Below, one piece after another: positions 7,807 through 15,855 of a stretch of DNA of 64,000 bases. Location of the stretch: positions 1,851,001 to 1,915,000 of the forward strand of contig NZ_CP014517.1 of NCBI RefSeq assembly GCF_001577265.1. The letters are read 5' to 3'. Under the pieces are notes generated by a model. That model was given only the letters and a program-made list of their open reading frames with translations. It made no database searches and was not told the origin of the DNA. Position numbers and translations under genes: made by a program. Position 1 is the first letter of the stretch. The number at the start of each line of letters is the position of its first letter. Source of the stretch: Variovorax sp. PAMC 28711. GTDB taxonomy: Bacteria > Pseudomonadota > Gammaproteobacteria > Burkholderiales > Burkholderiaceae_C.

Positions 7807-8628
7807 TCACCTCCGCACTTCCCGCTGGAAGATTTCCAGACTGCGTTTCTTCATCGCGACGAAGCTCGGCGCGCTCAACGTTTCGAGAGTCCGCGGTCGG
7901 GCTTCACCGTAGCGAAGGATCTCGGCCACCTTGGTCGGCCGCTTGGTCAGCAGCAGCACCTCGTCGGCCAGGTAGACGGCTTCTTCGAGGTCGTGCGACA
8001 CCAGCAGCATCGTGGTGCCGGTCTGCATGAACACCTCCTGCAGCTTCTCGCGGATGAAGAGGGTCATCTCGAAGTCGAGCGCGGAAAACGGTTCGTCGAG
8101 AAAAAGCACCTCGGGGTTCGGCGCCAGCGCCCGCATGATCGATGCCGTCTGCTGCTGGCCGCCCGAGAGCTCGTAGGGGAAGCGATTCAGGTCGAACTTG
8201 ACATCGAACGACGCGACCAGCTCGGCCATGCGACGGTCGACCTCGGCTTTCGACCGGCCTTCCAGCTTGAGCGGGTAGGCGATGTTGTCGATGGTGCGCA
8301 TCCACGGGAACATCGCCTCGCGGTAGTTCTGGAACACGTAGCCGATCTTGGTGTCCTTGAGCGACTTGCCGTCGAACAGAATCTCCCCCGAATCGATCGG
8401 CACCAGCCCCGCGATCATGTTGATCAGCGTCGACTTGCCGCAACCGTTCGGCCCGAACACCGAGACGATCTTGTGCTTCGGGATGTCGAGGTCGAAGTTC
8501 TCGTACAGCGGCCAGCCCGCGAAGTACTTGGTGAGGCCGCGGATGGTGATGTGCGTGCCGGCCGGGCCGGGCTGGAACATGGGGGCGGGCACGTCGGCGT
8601 ACACCGGGCCGTTGAGGACTGCAGACAT
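7807..8628 (-). CDS. NitT/TauT-type ABC transporter ATP-binding protein
   Basis: A 273-aa ATPase of the SsuB/TauB/NrtD group. Walker A GPNGCGKST lies at residues 59-67, a Q-loop region at about 105, the signature LSGGQQQ at about 158, and Walker B LFLDEPFSALD at about 180. It powers the importer formed with the permease at 8634 and the binding protein at 9479. Gene spacing is 5 nt from the permease gene and 5 nt to atzG, so it belongs to the atzF-led operon. Relatives import nitrate, sulfonates, cyanate or pyrimidines; here a ureide or triazine-derived compound is likely from context. Confidence 0.87.
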   Translation of the reverse strand: MSAVLNGPVYADVPAPMFQPGPAGTHITIRGLTKYFAGWPLYENFDLDIPKHKIVSVFGPNGCGKSTLINMIAGLVPIDSGEILFDGKSLKDTKIGYVFQNYREAMFPWMRTIDNIAYPLKLEGRSKAEVDRRMAELVASFDVKFDLNRFPYELSGGQQQTASIMRALAPNPEVLFLDEPFSALDFEMTLFIREKLQEVFMQTGTTMLLVSHDLEEAVYLADEVLLLTKRPTKVAEILRYGEARPRTLETLSAPSFVAMKKRSLEIFQREVRR

Positions 8629-8633
8629 GGCGA

Positions 8634-9473
8634 TTACCTTCCAGACCAGTGAACGATCTTGCGTTCGGCAACGAGGAACAGGATGTTGAGCACATAGCCG
8701 AGCGCGCCAGCGGCCAGGATCGAGGCGTACATGTCCTTGACGTTCATCACCTGCTGCGAGTTGATGATGCGATGACCCAAGCCGGCGTCCGAGCCGATGA
8801 ACATCTCGGCGACGATCACGATCACCAGCGCCATCGACACGGCAGAGCGAAGCCCCACGAACGAGGGCTGCAGGCTCTCCCAGATCAGCACGTCCTTGAA
8901 GATCTGCCAGCGCGAGGCGCCCATCACGCGTGCCGCCATCACGCGTTGCTTGCGCGCATTGATGACGCCGTAGGCGCTGTTGAACACCACGATCAGGAAG
9001 GCCCCGAAGGCGGCGATGGCGATCTTGTTGACGTCAGACACGCCGAAGATCATCAGAAACAACGGGATCAACGCGGACGACGGTGTCGAGCGGAAAAAGT
9101 CGATCAGGAACTCGACGCTGCGGTAGGCCTTCTCGTTGCTGCCGAGCAGCACCCCCAGCGGCATGCCGACCACGGCAGCGATCAGGAAAGCCTGCAGCGT
9201 GCGCCACACGGTCACGGCGAAGTCGGTGAGCAGCGTTCCGCCGGCCAGCCCGGTGAGCAGCGAGACCACCGTGTCGCCCGGCAGCGGCAGCAGGATGGCC
9301 TTGATGAAGCCCAGCCGCACCACCAGGTCCCAGACGATGAACAGCACGACGGGGCCGATGAACGGCAAGGCCTTGAGCCAGGGCGACGGCTTGGGGGCGG
9401 CTGCCGTGGCGCCGTGGGCAGGCGCCTTCCAGGGTGTGCCCGCATCGGGGCCGACGGAGGTGGCTTCGGCCAT
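8634..9473 (-). CDS. NitT/TauT-type ABC transporter permease
   Basis: A 279-aa inner-membrane permease of the SsuC/TauC group with about six membrane segments. The cytoplasmic EAA-type loop ARVMGASRWQIFKDVLIWE, which contacts the ATPase, is near residue 180. A Pro/Ala-rich N-terminal tail of about 30 residues precedes the first membrane segment. It sits between the binding-protein and ATPase genes with gaps of 5 nt on each side. Confidence 0.87.
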   Translation of the reverse strand: MAEATSVGPDAGTPWKAPAHGATAAAPKPSPWLKALPFIGPVVLFIVWDLVVRLGFIKAILLPLPGDTVVSLLTGLAGGTLLTDFAVTVWRTLQAFLIAAVVGMPLGVLLGSNEKAYRSVEFLIDFFRSTPSSALIPLFLMIFGVSDVNKIAIAAFGAFLIVVFNSAYGVINARKQRVMAARVMGASRWQIFKDVLIWESLQPSFVGLRSAVSMALVIVIVAEMFIGSDAGLGHRIINSQQVMNVKDMYASILAAGALGYVLNILFLVAERKIVHWSGR

Positions 9474-9478
9474 GGCGC

Positions 9479-10480
9479 TCAGCCCTTGTAGAGCATCGAA
9501 TCGACCATCAGGCGCGACGAGAAGATGCCCTTGTCGGAGAACAGGTCGAAGAACTTCTGGAAGTACGCCACGTCCGCCGGCGTGAACTCGTTGTACATCG
9601 TGTAGGCCGCGAGCGGCACTTCGCTCGTGAGGGCGCCTTCGATGGCGGTGTAGCCCTTCAGGTACTGGCGGGCCTCGTTGGGCTTGCTGCGCACATAGGC
9701 CACGCCCTTGGCGTAGGCCGCGATGAACTTCTTCGACTCGGCCGGGTTCGCCTTGATGAAGGCGCCTGTGAGCGAAGCCGATCCGCCGAACCAGGGGGCC
9801 ATCGCATCGCCGAGGATGTAGCGGGAGATCACGCCTGTTTCGAGCGTGCGCGTCGTCTTGGACAGACGGCCGATGGTGCCCGTGGGCTCGAGCGTGTAGC
9901 AGCCGTCGACCTGACCGGCCGCCAGGGCGGCCACGTGCTGGCCGATCGGCAATTCGATGACGGTGGCGCCGGTCGCGCCGCCGCGTTCGAGCACCGTCTT
10001 GGCCAGCGTCACGTTCTGGATGCCGGGACCCGAAGCCACTCGCTTGCCCTTGAGGTCGGCGATGGTCTTGGCCGTGCTGGCGATGGGCACCAGCACTTCG
10101 TCGAGCACATTTTTTTCGTTGCTGGGGTTCGAGCAGAAGATCTTGAAGCTGCCGGGTTGGGCGATTTCGCCGATGGCGATGTTGGCCGAACCGGTGCCGT
10201 TGGCGCTGCCGTCGCAGCGTCCGGACAGCATGCCTTCCATGATCTGCTGGGCGCCCGCGTAGCGCTGGACCTCGACGTTGAGGCCCGCCTCCTTGAAGTA
10301 GCCGAGCTCGACGGCCGCGTAGAACGGCAGCCCGGCCGCGATCGGCCAGTAGCCGACTCGAATCGCGGGACCGCCTTGCGCACGCACGATCGCCGGTGCG
10401 GCCAGCACGCCGAAACCGGCGGCACCGGCTTGCAGCAACTTGCGGCGCGATGGGCCGGTGGAGAGAGGCTTGTTTGTCAT
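9479..10480 (-). CDS. NitT/TauT-type ABC transporter substrate-binding protein
   Basis: A 333-aa periplasmic binding protein of the SsuA/NrtA-like group. The first ~35 residues form an export signal with RRKLLQAGAAGFGVLAAP, a twin-arginine-like motif, cleaved near IVRAQG. The mature part opens with IRVGYWPIAAGLPFYAA, the usual start of this family. The ATG at 10480 is preferred to a far upstream in-frame start because it opens exactly at the signal peptide. The gene is 47 nt downstream of atzF. Confidence 0.87.
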   Translation of the reverse strand: MTNKPLSTGPSRRKLLQAGAAGFGVLAAPAIVRAQGGPAIRVGYWPIAAGLPFYAAVELGYFKEAGLNVEVQRYAGAQQIMEGMLSGRCDGSANGTGSANIAIGEIAQPGSFKIFCSNPSNEKNVLDEVLVPIASTAKTIADLKGKRVASGPGIQNVTLAKTVLERGGATGATVIELPIGQHVAALAAGQVDGCYTLEPTGTIGRLSKTTRTLETGVISRYILGDAMAPWFGGSASLTGAFIKANPAESKKFIAAYAKGVAYVRSKPNEARQYLKGYTAIEGALTSEVPLAAYTMYNEFTPADVAYFQKFFDLFSDKGIFSSRLMVDSMLYKG

Positions 10481-10527
10481 GGGGTCGTCCTGCTTGAAAA
10501 GAATGGAGATGGGTAACTTGCGTGCCT

Positions 10528-12225
10528 TCAGGCCGCAGGCGCTTTTTGTCTCGAGGCGATGTAGTGGCGCCAGCCGCCGTGGCGCGTGATGTCTTGCGCG
10601 CCGGCGAGCGCGATCGACTCGCAGACGAAGCCCTGCACGCTGCTGCCGTCGGCCAGCGTCAAGGTGCCGATGCCGAGCGGCGCCGGAATGAGCGCAACGA
10701 AGGAGCCGTAGGCGGTGGCGGGCATCTCCCATACCTCGACGATCAGCGCGGCGCCCTCGCCGGCGGGCACGCGCACCATCCCGGGCTTGGGGGGCACCGT
10801 GCCGGGCAAGGCATAGAGGCGGTACAGCGGTGCCGTTGTGGTTTCGCGCAGCAGCGTGGCACCGCGCTCGACGAGCTGGCCGTTGAGCGGCATCCCCGAC
10901 AAATGGGCGCCGACGACGGCCACGCGCACGATCTCCAATGAGGGCGCGGCGCCGAACACGGGCGCCTGCGCAGGCAACGGCTCGCCCGTGACGCCCATCG
11001 TGAGGCCGCTCGCATGGTGGTAACGCTGGCCGAGCTCGGCCAGTTGCAGGTCGCTGCCGCAAACGCCGACCAGCGTGATGCCGAAAGGCAGCCCGTCGTC
11101 GCGCAGGCTGCTCGGCACCGAGAGCGCGGCGTAATCGAGCAGGTTGACGAAATTGGTGTACGCGCCGAGGTTGCGGTTGAGCGCCACCGGGTCGGCCTGC
11201 ATCGCCTCGATCGTGTAGTGCGTGGGCGCGGTCGGCACCAGCAGGAGGTCGATGTCGGCCCACATCGGTGCAACCTTTTGTGCAAGCGTGCGCAGCCTGA
11301 CTTGCGCATCCACGAGGTCGGCCGCGCTGTAGGTGCGGCCCTTGGCGAGGATGCTGCGCACCGGCTCGATGACCTGGTCTTCATGGCCGTCGAAGAATTC
11401 GCGCACCGCGGCGTAGCGCTCGGCGACGAGCGCACTGTCGTAGAGCAACGCGGCGGCGTCGGCGAGTGGCGCGTAGTCGATCGCGACCGCGGTGCCGCCC
11501 ATCGCCTCGAGCCGCGCGATGGCGTCGGCGAAGGCGGACTCGGCCGCGCTGTCGCCGAAGAAGGCCAGTGCGGATGGCACGCCGAAACGAAAGCGCGCCG
11601 GGTACGGCGTTTGCAGCAGCGGGAGTTCGCGGCCGTAGGGGTCGAGCGGGTCGAAGGCCGCGGCGGCCTTCAACACCTGCAAGGCCGTGGCCACCGTGCG
11701 CGCGAAGATCGACACGCAATCGACGCTCTGGGCAGCCGGCACCACGCCGCGCGCGCTGAGCAGGCCGCGCGAGGGCTTGAGGCCGACGATGTTGTTGAGG
11801 CCGGCCGGCACGCGGCCGGAGCCCGCGGTGTCGGTGCCGAGCGAAAAATCCACCTGGCCGGTCGCCACCACGTAGGCCGAGCCGGAGCTCGATCCGCCCG
11901 ACACGTAGCGCGCGTCGAAGGCGTTGGGCACGGCGCCGTAGGGCGACCGCGTGCCGTTGAGGCCGCAGGCGAACTGGTCGAGGTTGGTCTTGCCGACCAG
12001 CGTCGCACCGGCATCGAGCAGGCGCTGCACCACCTGGGCGTTGGCGTCGGGCGTGCGCGAGAAGAACGCGCAGCCCGCCGTGGTCGGCACGCCGGCTGCA
12101 TCGATGTTGTCCTTGGCGGCGAAGCGCAGGCCGGCCAGCGGGCCTTCGGTGGCACCGGCGATCGGCTGCGCCAGCTTGGTGATCCATGCCGCGCCGGCCG
12201 TGTCGTTGAGTTTTTGCACCATCAT
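10528..12225 (-). CDS. atzF: allophanate hydrolase (AtzF type), N-terminally short
   Basis: A 565-aa cytoplasmic enzyme converting allophanate to CO2 and ammonia, the last step of biuret and cyanuric acid catabolism. The amidase-signature domain spans about residues 10-430 with triad Lys38 (AAKDNID), Ser112 (SGGSSSGS) and Ser136 (DTAGSGR). The C-terminal AtzF-specific domain spans about 445-560 (VAVVGAHLSGMPLNGQL, EVWEMP). AtzF of Pseudomonas ADP is about 605 aa; here about 35 N-terminal residues before AAWITKL are missing. It is the first gene of the minus-strand cluster, with a sigma-54-like promoter at 12256-12271 and a palindrome ending 10 nt before the ATG. Confidence 0.88.
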   Translation of the reverse strand: MMVQKLNDTAGAAWITKLAQPIAGATEGPLAGLRFAAKDNIDAAGVPTTAGCAFFSRTPDANAQVVQRLLDAGATLVGKTNLDQFACGLNGTRSPYGAVPNAFDARYVSGGSSSGSAYVVATGQVDFSLGTDTAGSGRVPAGLNNIVGLKPSRGLLSARGVVPAAQSVDCVSIFARTVATALQVLKAAAAFDPLDPYGRELPLLQTPYPARFRFGVPSALAFFGDSAAESAFADAIARLEAMGGTAVAIDYAPLADAAALLYDSALVAERYAAVREFFDGHEDQVIEPVRSILAKGRTYSAADLVDAQVRLRTLAQKVAPMWADIDLLLVPTAPTHYTIEAMQADPVALNRNLGAYTNFVNLLDYAALSVPSSLRDDGLPFGITLVGVCGSDLQLAELGQRYHHASGLTMGVTGEPLPAQAPVFGAAPSLEIVRVAVVGAHLSGMPLNGQLVERGATLLRETTTAPLYRLYALPGTVPPKPGMVRVPAGEGAALIVEVWEMPATAYGSFVALIPAPLGIGTLTLADGSSVQGFVCESIALAGAQDITRHGGWRHYIASRQKAPAA

Positions 12226-12235
12226 CAAGCATCCT

Positions 12236-12251
12236 GTCTTGTGTACAAGAT
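12236..12251. promoter_or_regulatory. 16-bp palindromic operator upstream of atzF
   Basis: Minus-strand ATCTTGTACACAAGAC, with arms pairing over TCTTGT/ACAAGA. It begins 5 nt downstream of the sigma-54-like -12 GC (12257-12258), exactly as at 5560-5575. It therefore covers the predicted transcription start and ends 10 nt before the atzF ATG. A repressor bound here would block initiation; a GntR-type protein is the best guess. Confidence 0.68.
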
Positions 12252-12255
12252 CTGA

Positions 12256-12271
12256 TGCAAGCAGTGTGCCA
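12256..12271 (-). promoter_or_regulatory. sigma-54-like promoter of the atzF operon
   Basis: Minus-strand TGGCACACTGCTTGCA matches the RpoN consensus TGGCAC-N5-TTGCA at every consensus position. GG and GC are separated by 10 nt. RpoN promoters need an activator such as NtrC, which fits nitrogen-limited expression of a ureide pathway. No clear NtrC site was seen in the 12272-12365 stretch. Confidence 0.75.
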
Positions 12272-12365
12272 ACGGCGTTCAGTGCGTTTAACCCCGTTGG
12301 CATGGCGGCTCCGTACAAGAAAGCACGGTCCATTCCGGCCGCTTCACTTCCTTTCGGAGAACGCC

Positions 12366-13220
12366 ATGATTTCACTCCCCGCCCCCGGCCGCCTGCAGCG
12401 CCGCACGTTGCTCGGCCTCTCGGCCGGTTTGATCGCCGCCGCTGCGCTGCCGGCCTGCGCGGGCGCGCGCGCCTCATCGAGCCGCTGGCTGCAGATCGAG
12501 GTGCAGGACCGCGACAGTGGCGCCACGCTCCCCGTCTACAGCGCGAACGGCCAGTGGTACGTGGCGGGCCGGCCGGGCGCGCGCTACGGCGTGACGCTGC
12601 GCAATCTGCGGCGCGAGCGGGTGCTGGTGGTGATGTCGGTCGACGGCGTGAACGTGCTGACCGGCCAGACCGCCGGCACCGGGCAGGACGGCTACGTGCT
12701 CGGCCCGCTGGAGAGCGGACAGATCGCCGGCTGGCGCAAGAACGACCGGGAGATCGCGGCGTTCGAGTTCACGGCGCCATCGGATTCATACGCTGTGCGC
12801 ACGGGTCGCTCGCTCGATGTCGGCGTGATCGGCGTGGCGGTCTTTCGGGAGCGTCAGCCCGAACCGCTGCCGGCGCCGCCGATGGTGCAATCCGAATCCA
12901 GCGCCGCCGGCAACGTGGCGCAGGACACGGCCAGGGCGGCGCCGTCGCCTGCGCCTTCGTCCAGCGCACGCCGCGAGCGCGCAACGGCCGAACAGAAGCT
13001 GGGTACCGGCCACGGCCAGCGCGAGACTTCCGTCGTCGGCCGGACCGCCTTCGAGCGCGCGAGCAGCCGCCCCGACGAGGTGATGGCGCTGCGCTACGAC
13101 AGCCGTGCGAACCTGATCGCCCAGGGCGTCATTCCCGCGGCCTCGCCTTCGTCGCCGCGCCCGCGCCCGTTTCCGCAATCCCCGCAAGCCGGCTTCGTGC
13201 CCGACCCACCCGCCTATTGA
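12366..13220 (+). CDS. Exported hypothetical protein with twin-arginine-like signal
   Basis: A 284-aa protein of unknown function. The N-terminus has RRTLLGLSAGLIAAAALPAC, a Tat-like signal that also offers a lipobox-type Cys (LPAC) near residue 34, so it may be a lipoprotein. The region at about residues 45-160 looks like a compact beta-rich domain (WLQIEVQDRDSG, YGVTLRN, VDGVNVLTG). The C-terminal ~120 residues are Pro/Ser/Ala-rich and probably disordered. It is divergent from atzF across a 140-bp gap. The start at 12366 is supported by GGAGA upstream. Confidence 0.7.
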   Translation: MISLPAPGRLQRRTLLGLSAGLIAAAALPACAGARASSSRWLQIEVQDRDSGATLPVYSANGQWYVAGRPGARYGVTLRNLRRERVLVVMSVDGVNVLTGQTAGTGQDGYVLGPLESGQIAGWRKNDREIAAFEFTAPSDSYAVRTGRSLDVGVIGVAVFRERQPEPLPAPPMVQSESSAAGNVAQDTARAAPSPAPSSSARRERATAEQKLGTGHGQRETSVVGRTAFERASSRPDEVMALRYDSRANLIAQGVIPAASPSSPRPRPFPQSPQAGFVPDPPAY

Positions 13221-13265
13221 CCTCGGCCCCGGGGAATAATGGGCGGCCCTCACTCGACCGCCTCC

Positions 13266-14645
13266 ATGTCTGCACCCCCGGCCCTCCCAGCCTCCCCTGC
13301 CGTTCCTTGGCGCGACACGCTCAAGGTCTATCTCGAGCCCGCCACGCTCCGCATGCTCGCCCTGGGCTTTTCGGCGGGGTTGCCGCTGCTGCTGGTGCTC
13401 GGCACGCTGAGCTTCCGGCTGCGCGAGGCCGGCATCGACCGCACCACCATCGGCTACCTGAGCTGGGTCGGCCTGGCCTACGGCTTCAAGTGGGTGTGGG
13501 CGCCGCTGGTCGACCGCTTGCCGGTGCCGCCTTTCACCACGCTGCTCGGACGGCGGCGCGGCTGGCTGCTGATGGCACAACTGACGGTGGTGGCGGGCCT
13601 CGTCGGCATGGCGCTGACCGACCCGCGCGCCGGGTTGCCGCCGTTGATCTGGTGTGCGTTGCTGGTGGCTTTCGGCTCGGCCACGCAGGACATCGCGCTC
13701 GACGCCTTCCGCATCGAATCTGCCGAGACGCGCAAGCAAGCCGCGTTGGCCGCGGCCTACCAGACCGGCTACCGCCTCGCAATGATCTGGGCCGGCGCCG
13801 GCGTGCTGTGGGTCGCGGCCTGGGCCGAGACGAGCGGCACCGCGGGCTACCAGAACGCGGCCTGGAAAACCGCCTACCTCGTGATGGCCGGCTCGATGGT
13901 CGTCGGCGTGCTCACCGTGCTGCTGTCGCCCGAGCCGGCGCGTCGCGCCATGCCCCAACCGAAGAACACCGCCGAATGGCTTCAGAGCGTGCTGATCGAA
14001 CCCTTCGCCGACTTCATCCGCCGCTACCAATGGCAGGCTGCGCTCATCCTCGCGCTCATCGCCGTGTACCGCATCAGCGACGTGGTGATGGGCATCATGG
14101 CCAATCCGTTCTACGTCGACATGGGGTTCACCAAGGACGAGGTCGCCACCGTCAGCAAGATCTACGGCGTGGTGATGACGCTGGTCGGCGCCTTCGTCGG
14201 CGGCGTGCTGTCGATGCGCCTGGGCGTGATGCGCGTGCTGATGCTCGGCGCGGTGCTGAGCGCCGCCAGCAACCTGCTCTTCGCCTGGCTGGCCGGGCGC
14301 GGCCACGACCTCACGGCGCTGATCGCCGTGGTGTCGGCCGACAACCTGGCCGGCGGCATCGCTTCGGCCGCCTTCATCGCCTACCTGTCGAGCCTGACCA
14401 ACGTGAGCTATTCGGCCACGCAGTACGCGCTGTTCAGCTCGCTGATGCTGCTGCTGCCGAAGTTCATCGCGGGCTACTCGGGCGTGTTCGTCGACGCCTA
14501 TGGCTACGCCACGTTCTTCACCGCGACCGCCCTGCTGGGCGCCCCGGTGCTGGTGCTGGTGGCGCTGGCTTCCTGGCAGGCCAAAAAGGCTGCAGGCGCA
14601 AGCCCGCGACTGTCGGCGCTGACCGACGAGGGCGCGGCAGGCTAG
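13266..14645 (+). CDS. ampG: AmpG-like muropeptide permease (MFS)
   Basis: A 459-aa major facilitator with about 12-14 membrane segments. AmpG hallmarks are present: LGFSAGLPLLLVLGTLSFRLREAG near residue 37, FKWVWAPLVDR near 77, GRRRGWLLMAQ near 97 and ATQDIALDAFRIE near 139. AmpG imports anhydromuropeptides from the periplasm for cell-wall recycling. It starts 46 nt after the preceding gene; ATG at 13266 is taken rather than an in-frame start at 13239. A related sugar-type MFS is possible but the motif match is good. Confidence 0.8.
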   Translation: MSAPPALPASPAVPWRDTLKVYLEPATLRMLALGFSAGLPLLLVLGTLSFRLREAGIDRTTIGYLSWVGLAYGFKWVWAPLVDRLPVPPFTTLLGRRRGWLLMAQLTVVAGLVGMALTDPRAGLPPLIWCALLVAFGSATQDIALDAFRIESAETRKQAALAAAYQTGYRLAMIWAGAGVLWVAAWAETSGTAGYQNAAWKTAYLVMAGSMVVGVLTVLLSPEPARRAMPQPKNTAEWLQSVLIEPFADFIRRYQWQAALILALIAVYRISDVVMGIMANPFYVDMGFTKDEVATVSKIYGVVMTLVGAFVGGVLSMRLGVMRVLMLGAVLSAASNLLFAWLAGRGHDLTALIAVVSADNLAGGIASAAFIAYLSSLTNVSYSATQYALFSSLMLLLPKFIAGYSGVFVDAYGYATFFTATALLGAPVLVLVALASWQAKKAAGASPRLSALTDEGAAG

Positions 14646-14661
14646 CTGGTAGGCTTTCGCG

Positions 14662-15855
14662 GTGCCATCGAAAATCCCCCCCCTCCGCATCAGCGCCTAC
14701 ACGGCCACCTCGGCCGTCGGCAACGGCAAGGCGCCGCTGGCCGAGGCGCTCGCGCAATCGCGCAGCGGCCTGCGCGTCAATGACTTTGGCGACGCGCCGC
14801 TGCCCACCTGGATCGGCCGCGTGCAAGGCCTCGAAGCATTGCAGTTACCCGACGCCCTCGCCCGCTGGGACTGCCGCAACAACCGGCTGGCCTGGCTCGG
14901 CCTTCAGTCGGACGGGTTCACGCAAGCGGTCGCGGCGGCGCGCCAGCAGTACGGCGCGTCGCGCGTCGCGCTGATCCTCGGCACCTCGACGTCGAGCATC
15001 GGCGAAACCGAGTTCGCCTACACGCAGCTCGACGAGCGCGGCAGCTTTCCGGCGGGCCAGCACCGACCGGAAGTGCACACGCCGCATTCGCTCACCCTGT
15101 TCGTGGCCGAAGCGCTCGGGCTCGAAGGCCCGAACGAAACCATTTCCACTGCCTGCTCGTCGAGCGCCAAGGTGTTCGCCTCGGCCGAGCGGCTGATCCG
15201 GCTCGGGCTGGTCGATGCGGCCGTGGTCGGCGGTGTCGACACGCTGTGCGGCAGCGTGCTGTTCGGCTTCAACTCGCTTGAACTGGTGTCGCCGGAACCG
15301 TGCCGGCCGTTCGACGCCACGCGCGGCGGCATCAGCCTCGGTGAGGCGGCCGGCTTCGCGCTGCTGGAGCGCGGGCCGGGTCCGCTCGAACTGCTCGGCT
15401 ACGGCGAGGCGAGCGACGCGCACCACATGTCGACGCCGCACCCCGAAGGCGCCGGCGCCGAGCGCGCGCTCGACGACGCGCTGGCCCGCGCCGGCCTCAC
15501 CGCCGATGCGATCGACTACATCAACATGCACGGCACGGCGAGCATGAAGAACGACGAGGTCGAGGGCGCGCTGGTGGCACGGCGTTTCCCGGCCTCGACG
15601 CACGCCAGCTCGACCAAGGGCTTCACCGGCCACACGCTGGGCGCCGCCGGCATCGTCGAGGCGGTGATCAGCCTGCTGGCGATCGAGCGCGGCCTGAAGC
15701 CGGGCACGGTCAACACGGTCGAGATCGACAGCAGCTTCGGCCCCCAGATCCGACTCGCGCCCGAGCACGCCGACGTGCAGCACGTGCTCAGCAATTCCTT
15801 CGGCTTCGGCGGCAACAACTGTGCGCTGATCTTCGGCAAGGGCCCTGCGGCATGA
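14662..15855 (+). CDS. Beta-ketoacyl-ACP synthase (aryl-polyene-type KS)
   Basis: A 397-aa FabB/FabF-fold condensing enzyme. The active-site Cys is in STACSSSAK at about residue 169, the two His residues are in MHGTASMKND (about 292) and KGFTGHTLGAAG (about 325). The C-terminal NSFGFGGNNCALI is standard. The start appears to be a GTG (14662) followed by a short N-terminus. It overlaps the next ketoacyl-synthase-like gene by 4 nt. Such KS plus chain-length-factor-like pairs occur in aryl polyene and related pigment clusters. No acyl carrier protein, ketoreductase or dehydratase gene lies nearby, so its ACP would have to come from elsewhere. Confidence 0.82.
   Translation: MPSKIPPLRISAYTATSAVGNGKAPLAEALAQSRSGLRVNDFGDAPLPTWIGRVQGLEALQLPDALARWDCRNNRLAWLGLQSDGFTQAVAAARQQYGASRVALILGTSTSSIGETEFAYTQLDERGSFPAGQHRPEVHTPHSLTLFVAEALGLEGPNETISTACSSSAKVFASAERLIRLGLVDAAVVGGVDTLCGSVLFGFNSLELVSPEPCRPFDATRGGISLGEAAGFALLERGPGPLELLGYGEASDAHHMSTPHPEGAGAERALDDALARAGLTADAIDYINMHGTASMKNDEVEGALVARRFPASTHASSTKGFTGHTLGAAGIVEAVISLLAIERGLKPGTVNTVEIDSSFGPQIRLAPEHADVQHVLSNSFGFGGNNCALIFGKGPAA

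Noticed and set aside
11951..14974. Plus-strand open frame of 1007 codons
   Set aside because: It crosses atzF, the exported protein gene, ampG and the start of the ketoacyl synthase gene in the wrong frame. The composition is shadow-like and the overlapped genes have clear motifs.
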